Assembly (NCBI GenBank): GCA_025331125.1
Contig: JAOALB010000243.1
Location: 1-43,870, forward strand
From: Mycogone perniciosa
Taxonomy: Eukaryota; Ascomycota; Sordariomycetes; Hypocreales; Hypocreaceae
Direction of reading: 5' to 3'
Length of the DNA stretch: 43,870 nucleotides
Shown here: positions 26,112-38,397 of the stretch, one piece after another
How the letters are laid out: every line of letters begins with the position of its first letter
Numbering within the stretch: position 1 is the stretch's first letter
Notes under the pieces: generated by a model
What the model saw: only the letters and a program-made list of their open reading frames with translations
Database searches by the model: none
Told to the model about the DNA's origin: nothing
Program-made: the position numbers and the translations under genes

Positions 26112-29100
26112 GTATCCTCTTTTAATAACTTTAATACTTTACTTTTTATTTAACCTTTTTATTAAATATAGGATAATAATGAAAATAATAATATAAATAA
26201 AAGTAAAAATAAAAAGAAAGTTAATAAAATAAAATAATTATATGTTTATATAAAGGAAGCCTTTAAATATATAAAAGCTAACTATATAAAATAAAAGTAA
26301 TACTATTAATATTTAATTACTAAAAATATTAAGCTTAATTAAATAATTGATTAATAGTAAATAACTATTATAAAGTTATAGAATTAAGTACTGCTTATAT
26401 TTACTTTAAACTTTATATTAAAGTAACTTAAAATATAGCTTTTTAAACGCTTTAATAAAGCTACTATAGCACTTTAATTATTTTGTACTTCATGATATAA
26501 CTATTTTATTTAATTTTTAACTAACCTTAATATAAAGATTAATAAAGTCTTTTTAACTGTTAAATAATTGAAAAAGAATACTTTAAAGTAATTTAAATTC
26601 ATTTAAAGCGGTTTTTTCAATAATAAAGGTAAAGCTAATAAATAAATATAATTTATATTCGCTAGGTATAATTAATTTAAGAGAAAATAAAAAAGTATTT
26701 TTAATAATATTAATAAAGAATATACTATAAAAAATAAATTTATAAATTTAATTTATAAAAAAGAAAATACGTTAACTATATTATATATTTTAAGAACTAT
26801 ACTTTTAAAGTTAAATAAAAAAGCTTTATTTTTATCAAATACTTTTATAATAAATTTAAGCTAGAAATTAAAATAAAAGTTTATAAATTCTTTTATAATA
26901 AAGGTATTATCAAATTTATTAGAAAATATATATATATATATAAATAGTTTACTATATAAACTTTATTTAAATATAAGAAAAGAATAGTAGTAATTTAAAT
27001 AAGTTTATAAATATTAAAAGTATATAGATTAAAGTAAAAAATAATAAAAATATATTATTAACTATAATAATAAAAGATTTAATTAAATAAATTTAATATT
27101 ATTTAAAAAAGAAAAGTAAAAGTTATTTATAATAACTATAATAAATAAAATACATTTTAAAAACCTATAAAGCTGTATAAAAGCTAAAGACTAATAAACT
27201 TCAAAAGTTTATATTAAAACTTAAATAAAAGGTTAATATAGTTTTAAAAGCTATAAATTATATATTATTTAATTTAATTATATATTATAATAATAGCGGC
27301 TTTATTTATAAATGTAATAAAAATAAAAGTAAATAATATTTAAAATAACTTAAAAGATATTTCTAATAAGCTAAAAGCAATAGTAATTAAAACTTATATC
27401 TTTAATTTTTACAAAATATACTTAAAAGAATAAAGTAAATAAATATTTACTATACTTAAATAGTTTAATAAAATAACATGTAAACTTTAATTATATAAAG
27501 TGAAATAAAAATAAGAGTATTTTAAATAAATGAATAATTACTATAATTAATTGTTAATATTTTAATTTAATTATTATAGGTAATAAAAAATAAATTAATA
27601 GTAATAGCTTTAATAATAAAAATAAAAATAACCTTTTATAATATAAACTATTATTATACAATAGTATACTTTTAAAATTAAAGAGTATATTACCTATAAA
27701 TAATACCTTTAAAGGTAAATTAAATAAATATTACTTAAATATAATTAAAAGAGTGACTATAAATATATAATAAAATACAATAAACTTATATTTATATAAA
27801 TAGCTTTATATATAAAATAAAGTTAATAATAAAATAACCATTAAAGCTATTTTAATTACTTGAGCTATATATAAAGAATTAATATATTTTTATATATAAA
27901 GAGACTATACTATAAATAACCTTATTTATAAAAGGTATTATATTATATTTAAGTTATTTATATTTTATATAACTATATAATATACTTTTAAAAAAAAGTA
28001 AGATATAATATATTTTTAATTAAAATAATATTTTATTTAATAAAATAAATATAAAATTATAATACTTTTAAAAGATAAATTATAATCATATAATATCAAA
28101 ACTGTAAAACTATTATTATTAAATTAAATATTAAAACTTTAAAAGAATATTATTAAGTATAAAGATTTAAAAAGTTTAAATTTAAAATATATTATATTTA
28201 TTATAAAAAGAAATTAATAAAATCATACTTTTATAATAATAAAGAGTTTAAAGATAATTAATAATACTATTCAAAATATAATAGCTTAAAATATATTATA
28301 TATAAGCGAAATAAATTAAAGGATGAGTATATATACTAAACTAATAATACCTTATATTCATTATTAAATTATATATATAGCTAAAAGGATAAATATATTA
28401 TTTACTTTTAAAAGGAATTTTAAACATAATAAATATAAAACTATATAAACTATAAATTTACTTTAAAGAAATAAAGAGATTAATTAAATTATAAAGGAAT
28501 TATATTAAAACTAGTTTTACTTTATTACTTATAAGAAAATTCCCTATGATAGAAAAAGGTAATATTTATTTAAAAGAACTTTAATTAACTATAAAATATA
28601 TATAAAATAAATAAAATAGAAAATCAATATTATTAAGAAAAGGGCTATAAAATAATCATTGATAAATTATATTTTTTAAAATATAAAATAATAAAAGTAA
28701 TAATAAAGATTTACTATATTTTAAATTAAAAATAATAATTAAAAGATATTAACTATATATATTAATAGATAATAAAGTAATAGGCAATTTTATGATACCT
28801 ATAACTATATATTATATATAGTTACTCTAAAAAAAGAAAACTGAACTATATAAACTTTTTTAAATAAAGGAAAACAGCCTTTATATATAATAATAAATAC
28901 ATTATATAAAAGATTAATTATATTAAAGTGAAAATTACTAAATATAAAAGAATAGTTTCTTGTAATATAATAAATATTGATAAATATAATATTATGTTTG
29001 GTTATTAATAATTAAAATATAATAACTTTAATATTAATTAAGAAAATAGCTAGCTATATTAATATAATAATAAAGCTTTTTAAATAATTAAAACTATTGA

Positions 29101-29689
29101 AAAGGATTTAGCTATAAAAAAGAAAAAGTTTAAATATAAAAGCTTTAAATAAATTAATAAAAAGAATTAAAAAAGATTACTTTTAATTTAATTATAGAAA
29201 TGATTTATTTAAAAATAAAAGTAAAATAAAGTAAAAAGAAAAATTAAAAAATTTAAAGAAATAATAGCCTTTTTATAAAAAGCATTAAATAATATTAATG
29301 AAGTATTTAATATAAAAGGTTTTAAAATAATAATAGAATATCTTTATAAAATACTAAAAATATAATAAACTATTTAAAGAAATACTTAATATAAAGCTAT
29401 TATAGTATAGTTAATAAAACTATATAATTAAGTTTAAAGATAATAAAAATATTACCTTTTATAAAATGTATAATTTAAATAAAGAAAAGCTTAAAAACTT
29501 ATATAATTATTTAAATAATATATTAGCTATAAAGTATATTTAACCCTTTTTATTAAAAGTAAATTACTTTATTATATTTATATTAAAGCATAAAGGTAAA
29601 TTACAATTAATGATAAATTATTAATAGTTTTATAAAGCTATTATTAAAAATAAAACTTTATTACTATTAATTATAAAATTATAAAATAA

Positions 29690-31770
29690 ACTATATAAAG
29701 AAAAGTAATTTATAGTACTAGATTTTAAAGGCGCTTATAACTTTATTTAAATTAAAAAAAGATATTAATATATAACTATATTTTAAATTAAATATAGCTT
29801 ATTGAAATATTTAATATACCTTTTAATTTTATTAATATCTTTATAATCATTCAAAAGATACTTAATAATATATTAAAAAAATACTTTAATATCTTTATAG
29901 TTATTTATTTAAATGATATTTTAATTTCTTTAAATACCTGTAAAGAATATAAAGTATATATCTATAAAGTATTATAAATAGTACAAAATATTAAATTATT
30001 CATAAAACTTAAAAAATATAAACTTTATATATAAAAAGTTACTTTTTTAAAGTATATTATTACCTTTAAAAAATTTATATAGATTTATTAAAAGTATAAA
30101 CAGTAAAAGACTAGCTTATATTTATAATAGTTGAAGAAATTTAAAGCTTTTTCAAAAATAAATCTATTATATAAAATACCTTTTGAGATTTAACTATATT
30201 TTAATTGATTAAAAAGAATCTGAAAATAAATAAATAGATATATTTAATAAATAAATTAACTACAGTTAAAGAAAGATTAAATATATTAAATAGATTTTAA
30301 AGTAAACCTTTAAAGGATATTATTAATAAATAATACTTTAAGATATATATAAAGTATTTAATAATAATACTATACTTTAATAAATTAAAAAGCATTATAT
30401 TATTTAAAATAATAATAGATTTATAAAAGATATGAAGTTTAATAATAAAGGAATTTAAGAGTAAAATAAAAGTATTTAAGTTTTAAATGAACTTTAAAAG
30501 AATACAATTATAAAAGTCTATTAATATTCAATATATAAATATAAAAGTATTTATAAAATATAGAAATAAATTAAAAAGTATTTTAAATTTTAAAGGGTTA
30601 AAAAAATAATATAAAATATTATTTTATATTATATAATACATAAAATAGTTAACCTTTTAACATATAAACTATATAGTAAACTTTAACCTTTATTAATATT
30701 AAAATAACTATAAAAGTGAATTTTATTAAACCTTACTATTAAACTATTATTATCTATTCAATAAGGATTAAAGATTAAATATAATAGTATTTTAGTAATT
30801 ATAGATTAATCTATTAAACACTTTTGTTTCTTTTTATATAAAAAAGTAATAAATATAGAAATACTAGCCTATATACTTTTATAATATATTGCAATTAACT
30901 ATATAACCTTAGCTAAAATTATGTTTAATTAACGATTAACCTTTATATTTAAATTTTAATAAATATTTATAAACTAGTTAACTATAAACTATAAATCTAA
31001 TATTATATATTACCTATAAATAGAAGAATAAATATAAGATATGAATTAAATTATTAAAGTTTATTTAAAAAGTTATATTAACTTTTATTAAAATAATTAA
31101 ATAAAAAAGCTATTAATTATATAAATATTTTATAATAGTAATATTTTAAAGTTAATTTAATTTAGCTTCATATACATTTGTTATAGCCTTATATTAAATA
31201 TATATAAACCATTAAAGAAAGGCTTATATATTAATAAAATATAAATCAAAGATAAAAATATAAAGCAATTATATAAAGAAATATAAATATACCTTTACTT
31301 TATATAAAAAAGAATAAAAAAGAATATTATTAAATATAAATTAAAAGGATTAATCTTTAAAGAGGGAGATATAGTTTATTTATACTATTATTTATTAAAA
31401 GAAAAGACTATAAATATTAGAATAATGCAATTAAGTAATAAATTAAATTTTAATAAACTTGAATTTTATTTAATTAAAAAGGTTATTTTAAAAGTTACTT
31501 ATACACTTATACTATTAACTAATATTTAAATTTACTTAATATTTTATATTTTATTATTTAAAAAAGCATTATAAAATAAATTACAAAATAGATTAATTAT
31601 AGATTTAATTAAAGATTTAGTAGTTAAAAAGAATATAAAGGTAAAGAACTTAAGGCTATATAAATAGAAAATAATAAATACTAGTATTTAATTAAATAGA
31701 AAAATTATAAAAAGGAATATAACTTTTAGGAATTTATTAAATATTTATTAAACGTTAAAATAAAACTTAA
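29690..31770 (+). pseudogene. G3 pol remnant: RT, RNase H, integrase, possible chromodomain
   Basis: RT is recognised from LDFKGAYNFI-like residues near 29,715-29,750 (LDLRGAYNLI in intact gypsy RTs) and an ILNNILKKYFNIFIVIYLNDILI-like run, shown here in pieces, where the catalytic YLDD reads YLND near 29,900-29,930. The integrase C-terminal part, with a KEGDIVYLYY stretch, is near 31,355-31,390. A basic segment after it occupies the place of a chromodomain, but its residues are too altered to be sure. Stops are very frequent. Confidence 0.6.
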
Positions 31771-32481
31771 ATAATTTTACTAGTCTTTAAAATTAAAGAA
31801 CCTATATTTGCAAACTCTTTGCTAATCTTAAAAAAGGATTAATCTACTTTACTAATAACCTTTAATATTTAAATGTCTTTAACTATATATTGCTTACAGG
31901 CATTATAAACCGGAAAAGTATTATCCTTTATATTAAGGTCTGCTATACCTTAATAAATTAACTTTTTACCCTGCTTTTCATTTTTCTTATAAATCTTATA
32001 AATTTAAGCTAAATAACCTACTATTATAAAAGATATTTTTATAGTTTAAATACTTACTACTGCAGGTCTATTAAATTATTACTAGCCTTTTCCTTTTTAT
32101 AACTAAGTTTTTTCTATTAATTAAAAAAAAAAGAAAAGGGTTAATAATATAAAAATATAATATATAAAAAACCTATAAAATAAAGCTATTAGTACTTTAT
32201 TGTAAGCTTTCTTTAAATATATATATTTAAAATAAAATGAATTTCTATATAATATTTAATAATATAGTTTATTCTTAAAATAATAAATAGATAGTATATC
32301 TATTAAAGAACTTTAAATAGAAATAGATAATAAAAGGATATTATACTTATAGTTTTTACAGGTAGTAATTAAAGACATTTTTAATATATAATTACTTATA
32401 ATAAATATATAATAAAAGGAAGGAAAGGAATAATATATAATAAAAGAAGAGGGGAACTTATAGTCTTAAAGACAAGACTAT

Positions 32482-32492
32482 TAAGAGGGGGA
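32482..32492 (+). other. polypurine tract of gypsy G3
   Basis: TAAGAGGGGGA lies immediately before the LTR start TATTGTATTATAACC (ancestral TGTTGTGTTATAACC if CA/TG loss is reversed). Its position fixes the orientation of G3 and the start of its 3' LTR. Confidence 0.65.
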
Positions 32493-32874
32493 TATTGTAT
32501 TATAACCTAAATATATAGCCTATATATATATACGTTATATATTAATATATATAACCTAGATTAATATATATAACCTAGATTAATAGCCAGATCGCGGTCC
32601 CCGGTTCTTATACTATAGTCCGCGCTTTTAAAGGATTAGTCTACAATTCAAGGATAATTGGTCTTTAATATATCTCCTTTATATATAAAACTAGATAAGC
32701 TATAATTATTTAATATAGTCATTTAAACAGTTGTTAATAATTGCATTTACTAGAACCACCTGTTTTACAGAACTGTAACTATATTACCCTGCTTAGTATT
32801 TATCCTTAAGCTCTCTGTTAATATAAACCTACAAACCTCGGTTTATCCCTTGAGAATCAACCCGGATCGTCATA
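32493..32874 (+). repeat. 3' LTR of gypsy G3
   Basis: A 382-bp LTR that follows a polypurine tract. Its right part (from about 32,640) is repeated in inverted orientation at 42223-42436; there the end reads CGTCGCA where this copy reads CGTCATA, two transitions. It contains a 19-bp direct duplication (32542-32560 and 32561-32579). It marks the right edge of the AT-rich island. Confidence 0.7.
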
Positions 32875-33888
32875 CATTTTAAAAGAATAAATAAAGTACT
32901 TTTAGGAAAGTATATATAATTACTCTATAATAGCCTATTATAAAATAGACCCAGTATATTTACCTAACTTAAAATAAGTATAGTAAAGCTAAACGCTTAT
33001 TTTTATTAAATTAATACTGCACTATTAAATTAATATAAATACAGATATAAAAAAGAGATAGTTAACCACTTCCTATTTTAATATAAAAGTAAATAATATA
33101 TTAAATAAAGATACTTTAATATATAGAAACGCAAAGAGGTAATATCTCCTTTTACTTAAAAGGAAAGTTACTATGAAATTACAATAAATGGATACTAAAC
33201 CTAAAAGCAGTGCAAGCAATAATCTAGTTTGCAATAGCTACCGGCCGACTAGATATAAATTAACTGCGGGGGATAAACCTGCACCTTTAACCTACTAACC
33301 CACTTTACAGCCAACCCAACCCACACTTATCACCTTGTAGTATAAATAGCAGGCAATGCTTTAGTCGCCGAACATAGGACGCTAAACACTTATAGAATCG
33401 CCTCCAAGCTGGCTTGCTAATAAATTTACCAAACAACGGCAACACATAGAAAGACATAAGGTATGCAAGACAACTGCATAGGCTTTTAAAAGATACGATA
33501 AACTTAAGAAACATAAATGTACACTAGCTAAAGTTGCCCTTTCGGCTTAGCCGCCAGGCATTAATAAATTGTACTATAATTATTATCTCAGAATAGTGTC
33601 CTACTTTTTATCTTCCATTAGCCTTTATCGCCAGGCACTCCCACCTAGGTACGCTATTAAAGGATTAAAAGTAACCACTGCATACACACTAAAAAACCCA
33701 TACATATATGTGGTGTATATTTGTTAATAAGCTGCTGTTTTCCCTTTACCCATATAACCTGTCTTAGGGGAGTACGTAACTTTTAACTCTGTTCAAGAAC
33801 TTACAGCGTCTACGCATTAATTCCCGTCAAGGCACCCTGGGTTACTGTATATCGCTATTTTATTAGTTGGGATTTACACTTACCCTTA
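32875..33888. other. transition zone, no gene recognised
   Basis: Base composition rises from the AT-rich island to ordinary values over about 300 bp. A minus-strand ORF of 69 codons (33514-33305) has no recognisable motif and no supporting start context. I see no intron structure, tRNA or repeat that can be defended here. Confidence 0.5.
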
Positions 33889-34035
33889 TACTGGAGGGGG
33901 GTATAAGCCTAATAGCTGGCTATACCTGTAAATGTCAGGATATAAATACATTACCGACGCCGGAACTGCCGCTGTGTACAAAACAATAGCAGTATAAGCT
34001 CTGTTTTTTTAGTAGGGTCAGGTGACTTAACGGTA

Positions 34036-35423
34036 AAATTAGGTGCCAAAAGTTTGGGAACGCGGGGCACAACGCGACGCGTTCAAAACCAGCCACCCAA
34101 TTTCGTTCCAACTTCAATTATACATAACTTTATAGAAAAATGTCAGATCAACGCCAATTTGGTACCATTTTAACGGGAAATCGCAAAAGAAATCATAAGC
34201 AAAGTCCTGTGCAAAGAGCTGCGATATATATAAAGATATCCGAGGGTAAAACCTATAAGGAGATTACCGAAGAGTTTTAGACCTCTATTTTAACAGTTAG
34301 CTAAACCTTTAAACGCTAGAAAACCACCTAAAGCTTCAAATCAAAGCCTAGAAAAGGCCGGCCTAAAAAGCTAACCTTTGCTGAAATTAGGTATATTACA
34401 ATAATAATGAAAAAGGACCGTCAGATAATATAGAATGCGCTTATAGGCGCGATAAACGGCCGCGTAAGTAAGAATACTCTCTGCCGTTATTTATGATAAG
34501 TTTTCTCCTATAAATAGAGAGCAATATAGCAGATTCTAATATTAAAAGAAACAGCAGCTTAGCAGCTACATTTTGCTAAAGGTTAAAAAGGAGAAGAAGA
34601 TAAATTAACTAAGGTATATAGTATTAAAGTTAAGGTCTAATATCGATTAATACAGCTTTTTTAAGTTATTTTCTCTAATAAGTCCTTAGTCTAAAACTAA
34701 CCTAATAATCGCTGCGGTTAAGTATTTAAAAAGCCTTATAAACGGTTCCAGAAGACTGTAGTTAATATTATAGTCTATAGGAAGGCCAAGATCTCTTTTA
34801 TAGTATAGGCAGGTATTTGGAAAAGGGGAAAAACTAAATTAATTGTTATAGAATAGGATAAGAACGCCCCTCGGCGCGGGTATACTACTAAAAGCTATTA
34901 AAAAGCACTATTAAAGGGCCTTTTTCCTATATATAATAGCATACGCCGGTTCTAGTAGGATAATGCAAGGATTTATAACTTTAGCAGCACCCCTAAATAA
35001 CTGTAAAGCTATAGAATCGAGTTTATTAACTGGCCAGCATATAGCCCCGATCTTAACCCCATTAAGCACGTTTGGAAAGTTCTTAAAGCTAAGTTAATTA
35101 AATTATTCCCTGATCTTCGCGATCTAAAAAAAAACGAGGCTTTAATCGCAAGATTGAAAGAGTATTTAAAATTGGCGTGGGATGCCTTGCCTCAAAGTCT
35201 TATTAACAGGCTAATTAACTTAGTGCCACATCAGCTTAAAGCAGTGCGCCGGGCTAAGGGATATTATACTAAATATTAATCTCCAGAATAAAAGCTTTCT
35301 AATAATCTATATTATTTCTATTTTTATTAAATTTTCATAAAGTTGTAACTGTTTAAATATTGGTATATCAATGTAATGATTGGGGTTGGTGCCCCGCGTT
35401 CCCAAACTTTTGGCACCTAATTT
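34036..35423 (+). mobile_element. Tc1/mariner-type DNA transposon, RIP-inactivated
   Basis: A 1,388-bp element with 35-bp terminal inverted repeats (34036-34070 and 35389-35423), identical in the parts compared by eye, flanked by TA on both sides (34034-34035 and 35424-35425). A single transposase frame occupies most of the interior. The element sits inside repeat D1; the corresponding site in D2 is uninterrupted. The terminal repeats are well preserved while the coding part carries stops. Confidence 0.9.
34140..35279 (+). pseudogene. Tc1/mariner transposase, 379 codons, about 23 in-frame stops
   Basis: From ATG at 34140 to TAA at 35277-35279 the frame never shifts, yet about 23 stops interrupt it, all of the type expected from C-to-T or G-to-A change of CAA, CAG, CGA or TGG. 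Recognisable parts are a helix-turn-helix region in the first 80 residues, DNARIY (second catalytic D, after two stops in place of QQ), WPAYSPDLNPI near residue 300, and KHVW where the family has EHVW. The spacing from D to this position is 34 residues, as in DD34E transposases, and the last catalytic E is K. The protein would cut and paste the element at TA sites; it cannot work now. Confidence 0.88.
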
Positions 35424-35576
35424 TAGTAAGTTGCTTAGCGCGGGGTTCATTGTCCTCTAAAAACGGAATTATATGGCTCTAAATTTGGAGTCTTCGGAGG
35501 CAAAAAATGGAGGACATTAAACTCAAGAAAAGAGCTTGACGGGACCCCGAATTTTCCACTACCTATGGTCGTATAT

Positions 35577-35930
35577 GATAGTCTCCCTCTCAACTCGCAT
35601 TATATGCACACCTGCATACGAAGCACACAAGAGTAAAAAGGGCAAAAAAGGGCAAAAAAGGAAGACACAACTACCAATCTGCCGGTTAGTGGCTTTGTCT
35701 ATTTTCTCTTCTTTTTTACTATTTACAACCACCCTGTATCTAAGTATAACAGCCTCTTTTAGGGAATAGGTCGGTAGGAGCCAGGGGTTTAGATCCTATT
35801 CGCTACGTTTCGCTGGATAAAAGAAAGTTTTGGTGTAGTCTTAATCTATATCTTATAAAGGGGGGCCTATAGATCTAGTAAAGAACTTGTAAGTCACCCC
35901 AACATTATTATCCCTGGCGCCGCCACTACG
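35577..35930. other. no intact gene; minus-strand LINE-like relic at 35,765-35,910
   Basis: The plus-strand ORF at 35536-35769 is mainly the antisense reading of the 5S-like head plus unrelated sequence, so I do not call it a gene. From about 35,765 the sequence (AATAGGTCG, AGGAGCC, TTCGCT blocks) resembles 42,958-43,045 next to the LINE relic in the same orientation, with many transitions. It may be a decayed copy of the same LINE end. Confidence 0.35.
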
Positions 35931-36223
35931 TATCAATTACAGATCAACAGTATAAGGGCTCACTGGCAGGTGCATAAATAATAGAATTCGACACTTTTTA
36001 ATGCCAAGTTAACTGGGAAAAGCAGCTGCTTAAATATATGAAAACTTGCTAACTAACTAATTATAACTATCTGGATGTAGGAAATTTAGGAAATTTAGCT
36101 ATCATAATATTATTATTGACCTACGGATCCGGCTATTATTGTAAGCTAGTTGGGAATTAAGGAATATGCGTTAGAATGAAGGAATATGTTATATTGTGGA
36201 ACTATCTGTTACTGAGGTTGACA
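35931..36223 (-). repeat. solo LTR, family X, minus orientation
   Basis: 293 bp, the inverted copy of 40342-40674. On the minus strand it runs from TGTCAACCTCAG to AATTGATA. The flanks are CTACG (35926-35930) and CTATA (36224-36228), a 5-bp target duplication if two RIP-type transitions are allowed. It carries fewer internal tandem units than the other copy. No internal retrotransposon sequence adjoins it. Confidence 0.8.
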
Positions 36224-37107
36224 CTATACCAACGACCTTAATTATATAGCAGGTTAGTCTTAAGAATTTAATCCCTGCCTCCGTAAATATTGTTAATATT
36301 ACTACCCTGCAACCAGCATTAATCTACAGCCACGAATATACTATTTGGAACTGCCTTTATTCACCACTACTTTAAGCGGTTAAAGGGGATAGTCTAGATA
36401 CTATTCAGATCCTTTTAAACGCCAATGCAAGGCTAGGTCTTATTGACGTCGAAATATTGCAACAGGGTTCCAAAAGACCAGTAATGGGCTATCATTAATT
36501 ATTAGTGGTTCTATCATCCTATTTTTAATCTAGTCATCAGTCAAGAAAGCATAACCAGCATTTGCGAAGCTTTAGCTGCGACCTGACAATTCAAAGGCCA
36601 GTATAAGCTGGTCGGGCCTGGCGACGATTTATTTGACGAAGCGATCTATACTACGACTTTACGCGGATCATCATCTGGTGTAAAGCAGTTATTGGGCTGG
36701 CAGCCAACGAGGTTGAATAGCTTCATCGCGGATATGGATCTGTATGCTTCCGCATTTTCATCTCAGCATTGACCTGACGCTTCATGGATGTTTTTGTTGG
36801 CATGTTTAATGTCATGACGCCCTTCTTGTACCATGGCAGGTCAAGAATCACGTACATGTTATAATAGAATGGGTCTATGATAAGGTCGAACGATTCTACG
36901 CAGTCAGCATATGCAGATAGGGATGCACAAACTATATTTTTTGGAGAGGATGGCAGGCGGCATGTCAAGTAAAGAAAGCCCTGGGAATACAGTATCAATC
37001 TATTGACAAATTGGAAACATCGTTGTCTTCTTGCTACTTCAAAAGCAGTTAATGACAAGACTGCCAATTTCATTAACTCCGCGCACCCGAGCCACAGTAA
37101 TACAAGT
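36224..37107. other. intergenic stretch downstream of the dehydrogenase, no gene recognised
   Basis: A minus-strand ORF of 116 codons (37073-36723) begins 35 bases after the dehydrogenase stop. Its residues show no motif I know, its length is not improbable in this composition, and no splice sites connect it to anything. It may be 3' flank only. A plus-strand stretch near 36,390-36,440 reads like part of an ankyrin repeat (TIQILLNANARL) but is isolated. Confidence 0.35.
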
Positions 37108-38287
37108 TTACTGTTCCTCTTCCATGCTAATCAACACCTTTATTGCTCCGCTCTTCCTCGCCTCTTTTAAAGTCTTGTACGCCTCCTCAATATCCGTAAA
37201 GTTGAAACCTAGTTAAAGTCGTGAGTAAATTAATCTTCGAAATATAACGAATAGTTGGGATAACCCACGATGAGTGATAAGCTGGGCAGGTTGTAGTCTT
37301 CCCGACTCGACTAGCTTCAACAGGTTTGGCGTCGACATTGTATCAACAAGGTTCATTGTAATTGCTTGTTGATAGAAGTTATTAGCTGCTAGCTCCCCTC
37401 TTATCCATGGCTTCCAGTAAGCGGGTACACTTACTGATATTCCTATGCCAGAGGTCCTGCACATGGATGTCCGCTTTTGTACCATAGACACCAATATTCG
37501 CTAGTACGCCTCCACAGGCAAGCAACTGCTGGGCTAGCTCGAATGTCGCTGGGATCCCAACTGCTTCAATAACGACGTCGGAGCCCTTTCCGCCCGTAAG
37601 TTTCTTCACCCTGATCACGGCGTCCTCTTCGCTGTTATCGATTATATCACTGGCGCCAAGTTGCTTTGCCTTCTCTAGCCTTGTTGAGTTATGGCCAACA
37701 ACAATAATCCTAGAGGGCGAGTACATTTGTGACATCATTATTGCAGCTAGGCCAATAGGCCCAGCCCCTATAATAGTGACTGTTGAGCCAGGTTGGAGTT
37801 TGCTACACTGAATGCCGCATTCCAATGCTGTGGGGAAGACGTCGCTGAGCATCACGAGCGGTGCTTCATCGACTCCGGCAGGGATCATATGAAGACTAGT
37901 GTTGGCGTGAGGAACACGAACATATTCCGCCTGTGTCCCGTTAATGGAGTTGCCGAGAATCCAGCCACCTGCGGTGCATTGACTGAACATGCCCTTGCGG
38001 CAGTATTCGCATACTGCGCAGCTTGATATACACGAGATCAAGACATGATCCCCCCGTTTGAATCGAGTGACAGATGGGCCCGTAGCGTGAACTATACCAA
38101 CGCCCTCATGGCCTAGAACTCTTCCAATTTGTGAGGTGGCTACATCGCCTTGGATAATATGCAAGTCTGTGCCGCATATAGTCGTCTTCGTGAGTTTGAT
38201 GATAGCGTCAGTGGGCGCTTGAATGACAGGGTCTGGGACATCCTGAAGGGAGACGGAATTAGCGGCGCTGTATATGAGGGCCTTCAT
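37108..38287 (-). CDS. zinc-dependent medium-chain alcohol dehydrogenase, 3 exons
   Basis: Exons 38287-37435, 37364-37269 and 37208-37108 give 349 residues, normal for the family. Both introns are phase 1: 70 bp (GTAAGT...AAG, branch-like GCTAATAAC) and 60 bp (GTGGGT...TAG). Splicing restores NITIT and the THRF junction, which the unspliced frames lose. The catalytic zinc site is Cys38, His60-Glu61 (GHEGVG) and Asp149; structural zinc is Cys90, 93, 96 and 104; the nucleotide-binding GAGPIG is at 174-179. After the second strand the sequence is VVGHN, with Gly198 where NAD-dependent enzymes have Asp, so NADP(H) use is possible. It should oxidise or reduce small alcohols, aldehydes or ketones in the cytosol; the substrate is unknown. 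The start was chosen at 38287 because MKALIYS matches family N-termini; the frame stays open upstream to 38392 without similarity. No RIP damage is seen. Confidence 0.93.
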
Positions 38288-38381
38288 TCTGATCAGGATA
38301 TGATTTTGGTGGCAGTGGGTGAATGACAATATGCGAATCTTGTAAGAGCACGATAGGGTGCATCTTATACTGCTGGTCACC

Positions 38382-38397
38382 CACGTGCGCATTTATA
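38382..38397 (-). promoter_or_regulatory. putative TATA box and CACGTG motif upstream of the dehydrogenase
   Basis: On the minus strand TATAAAT lies at 38397-38391, about 105 bases before the start codon, and a CACGTG palindrome (bHLH-type site) follows at 38387-38382. Spacing is plausible for a fungal promoter; neither motif is proven to act. Confidence 0.35.

Larger units (their letters stand above)
26112..32874 (+). mobile_element. Ty3/gypsy element G3 (chromovirus-like), 5' part missing here
   Basis: The most AT-rich part of the window. RT, RNase H and integrase remnants read on the plus strand at about 29,690-31,400, followed by a basic, chromodomain-position segment near 31,600-31,770, a polypurine tract and a 3' LTR at 32493-32874. 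No 5' LTR is found between 26112 and the RT, so the element is cut by copia C1. The sequence is not of the G1/G2 family. RIP is more complete than in the other elements, suggesting an older insertion. Confidence 0.7.
33889..35576 (-). repeat. 5S-rRNA-headed repeat, copy D1, split by a mariner element
   Basis: Read on the minus strand from 35576 the sequence begins ATATACGACCATAGG, followed by a GTGGAAAA stretch; fungal 5S rRNA begins ACATACGACCATAGGG, GTGTGGAAAA. Similarity continues through a GTCCCGTC block and fades near 5S nucleotide 50-60. The downstream part is not 5S-like but is shared with copy D2 at 39787-40009. After removing the mariner insertion (34036-35423) the copy is about 296 bp. 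The head match is seen in sequence against recalled 5S; mobility as a SINE-like element is inference. Confidence 0.6.

Noticed and set aside
1..32874. Mitochondrial or plasmid DNA, suggested by the extreme AT content
   Set aside because: The sequence consists of nuclear LTR retrotransposons, and the AT excess is explained by loss of CA and TG dinucleotides.
35536..35769. Homologous small proteins at 35536 and 39969 on the plus strand
   Set aside because: Their shared start is only the antisense translation of the 5S-like repeat head; the rest does not match and shows no motif.
36723..37073. Minus ORF of 116 codons as a gene
   Set aside because: No family motif, no splice connection and only 35 bases from the dehydrogenase stop; kept only as a note on the intergenic stretch.
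37213..37494. Separate 93-codon ORF or frameshift in the dehydrogenase
   Set aside because: It contains the second exon read through both introns; splicing at consensus sites restores one continuous reading frame.
38288..38392. Dehydrogenase start at 38392 with a 35-residue N-terminal extension
   Set aside because: The extension has no similarity to the family, overlaps the likely TATA and CACGTG motifs, and the family start MKAL is at 38287 with A at -3.
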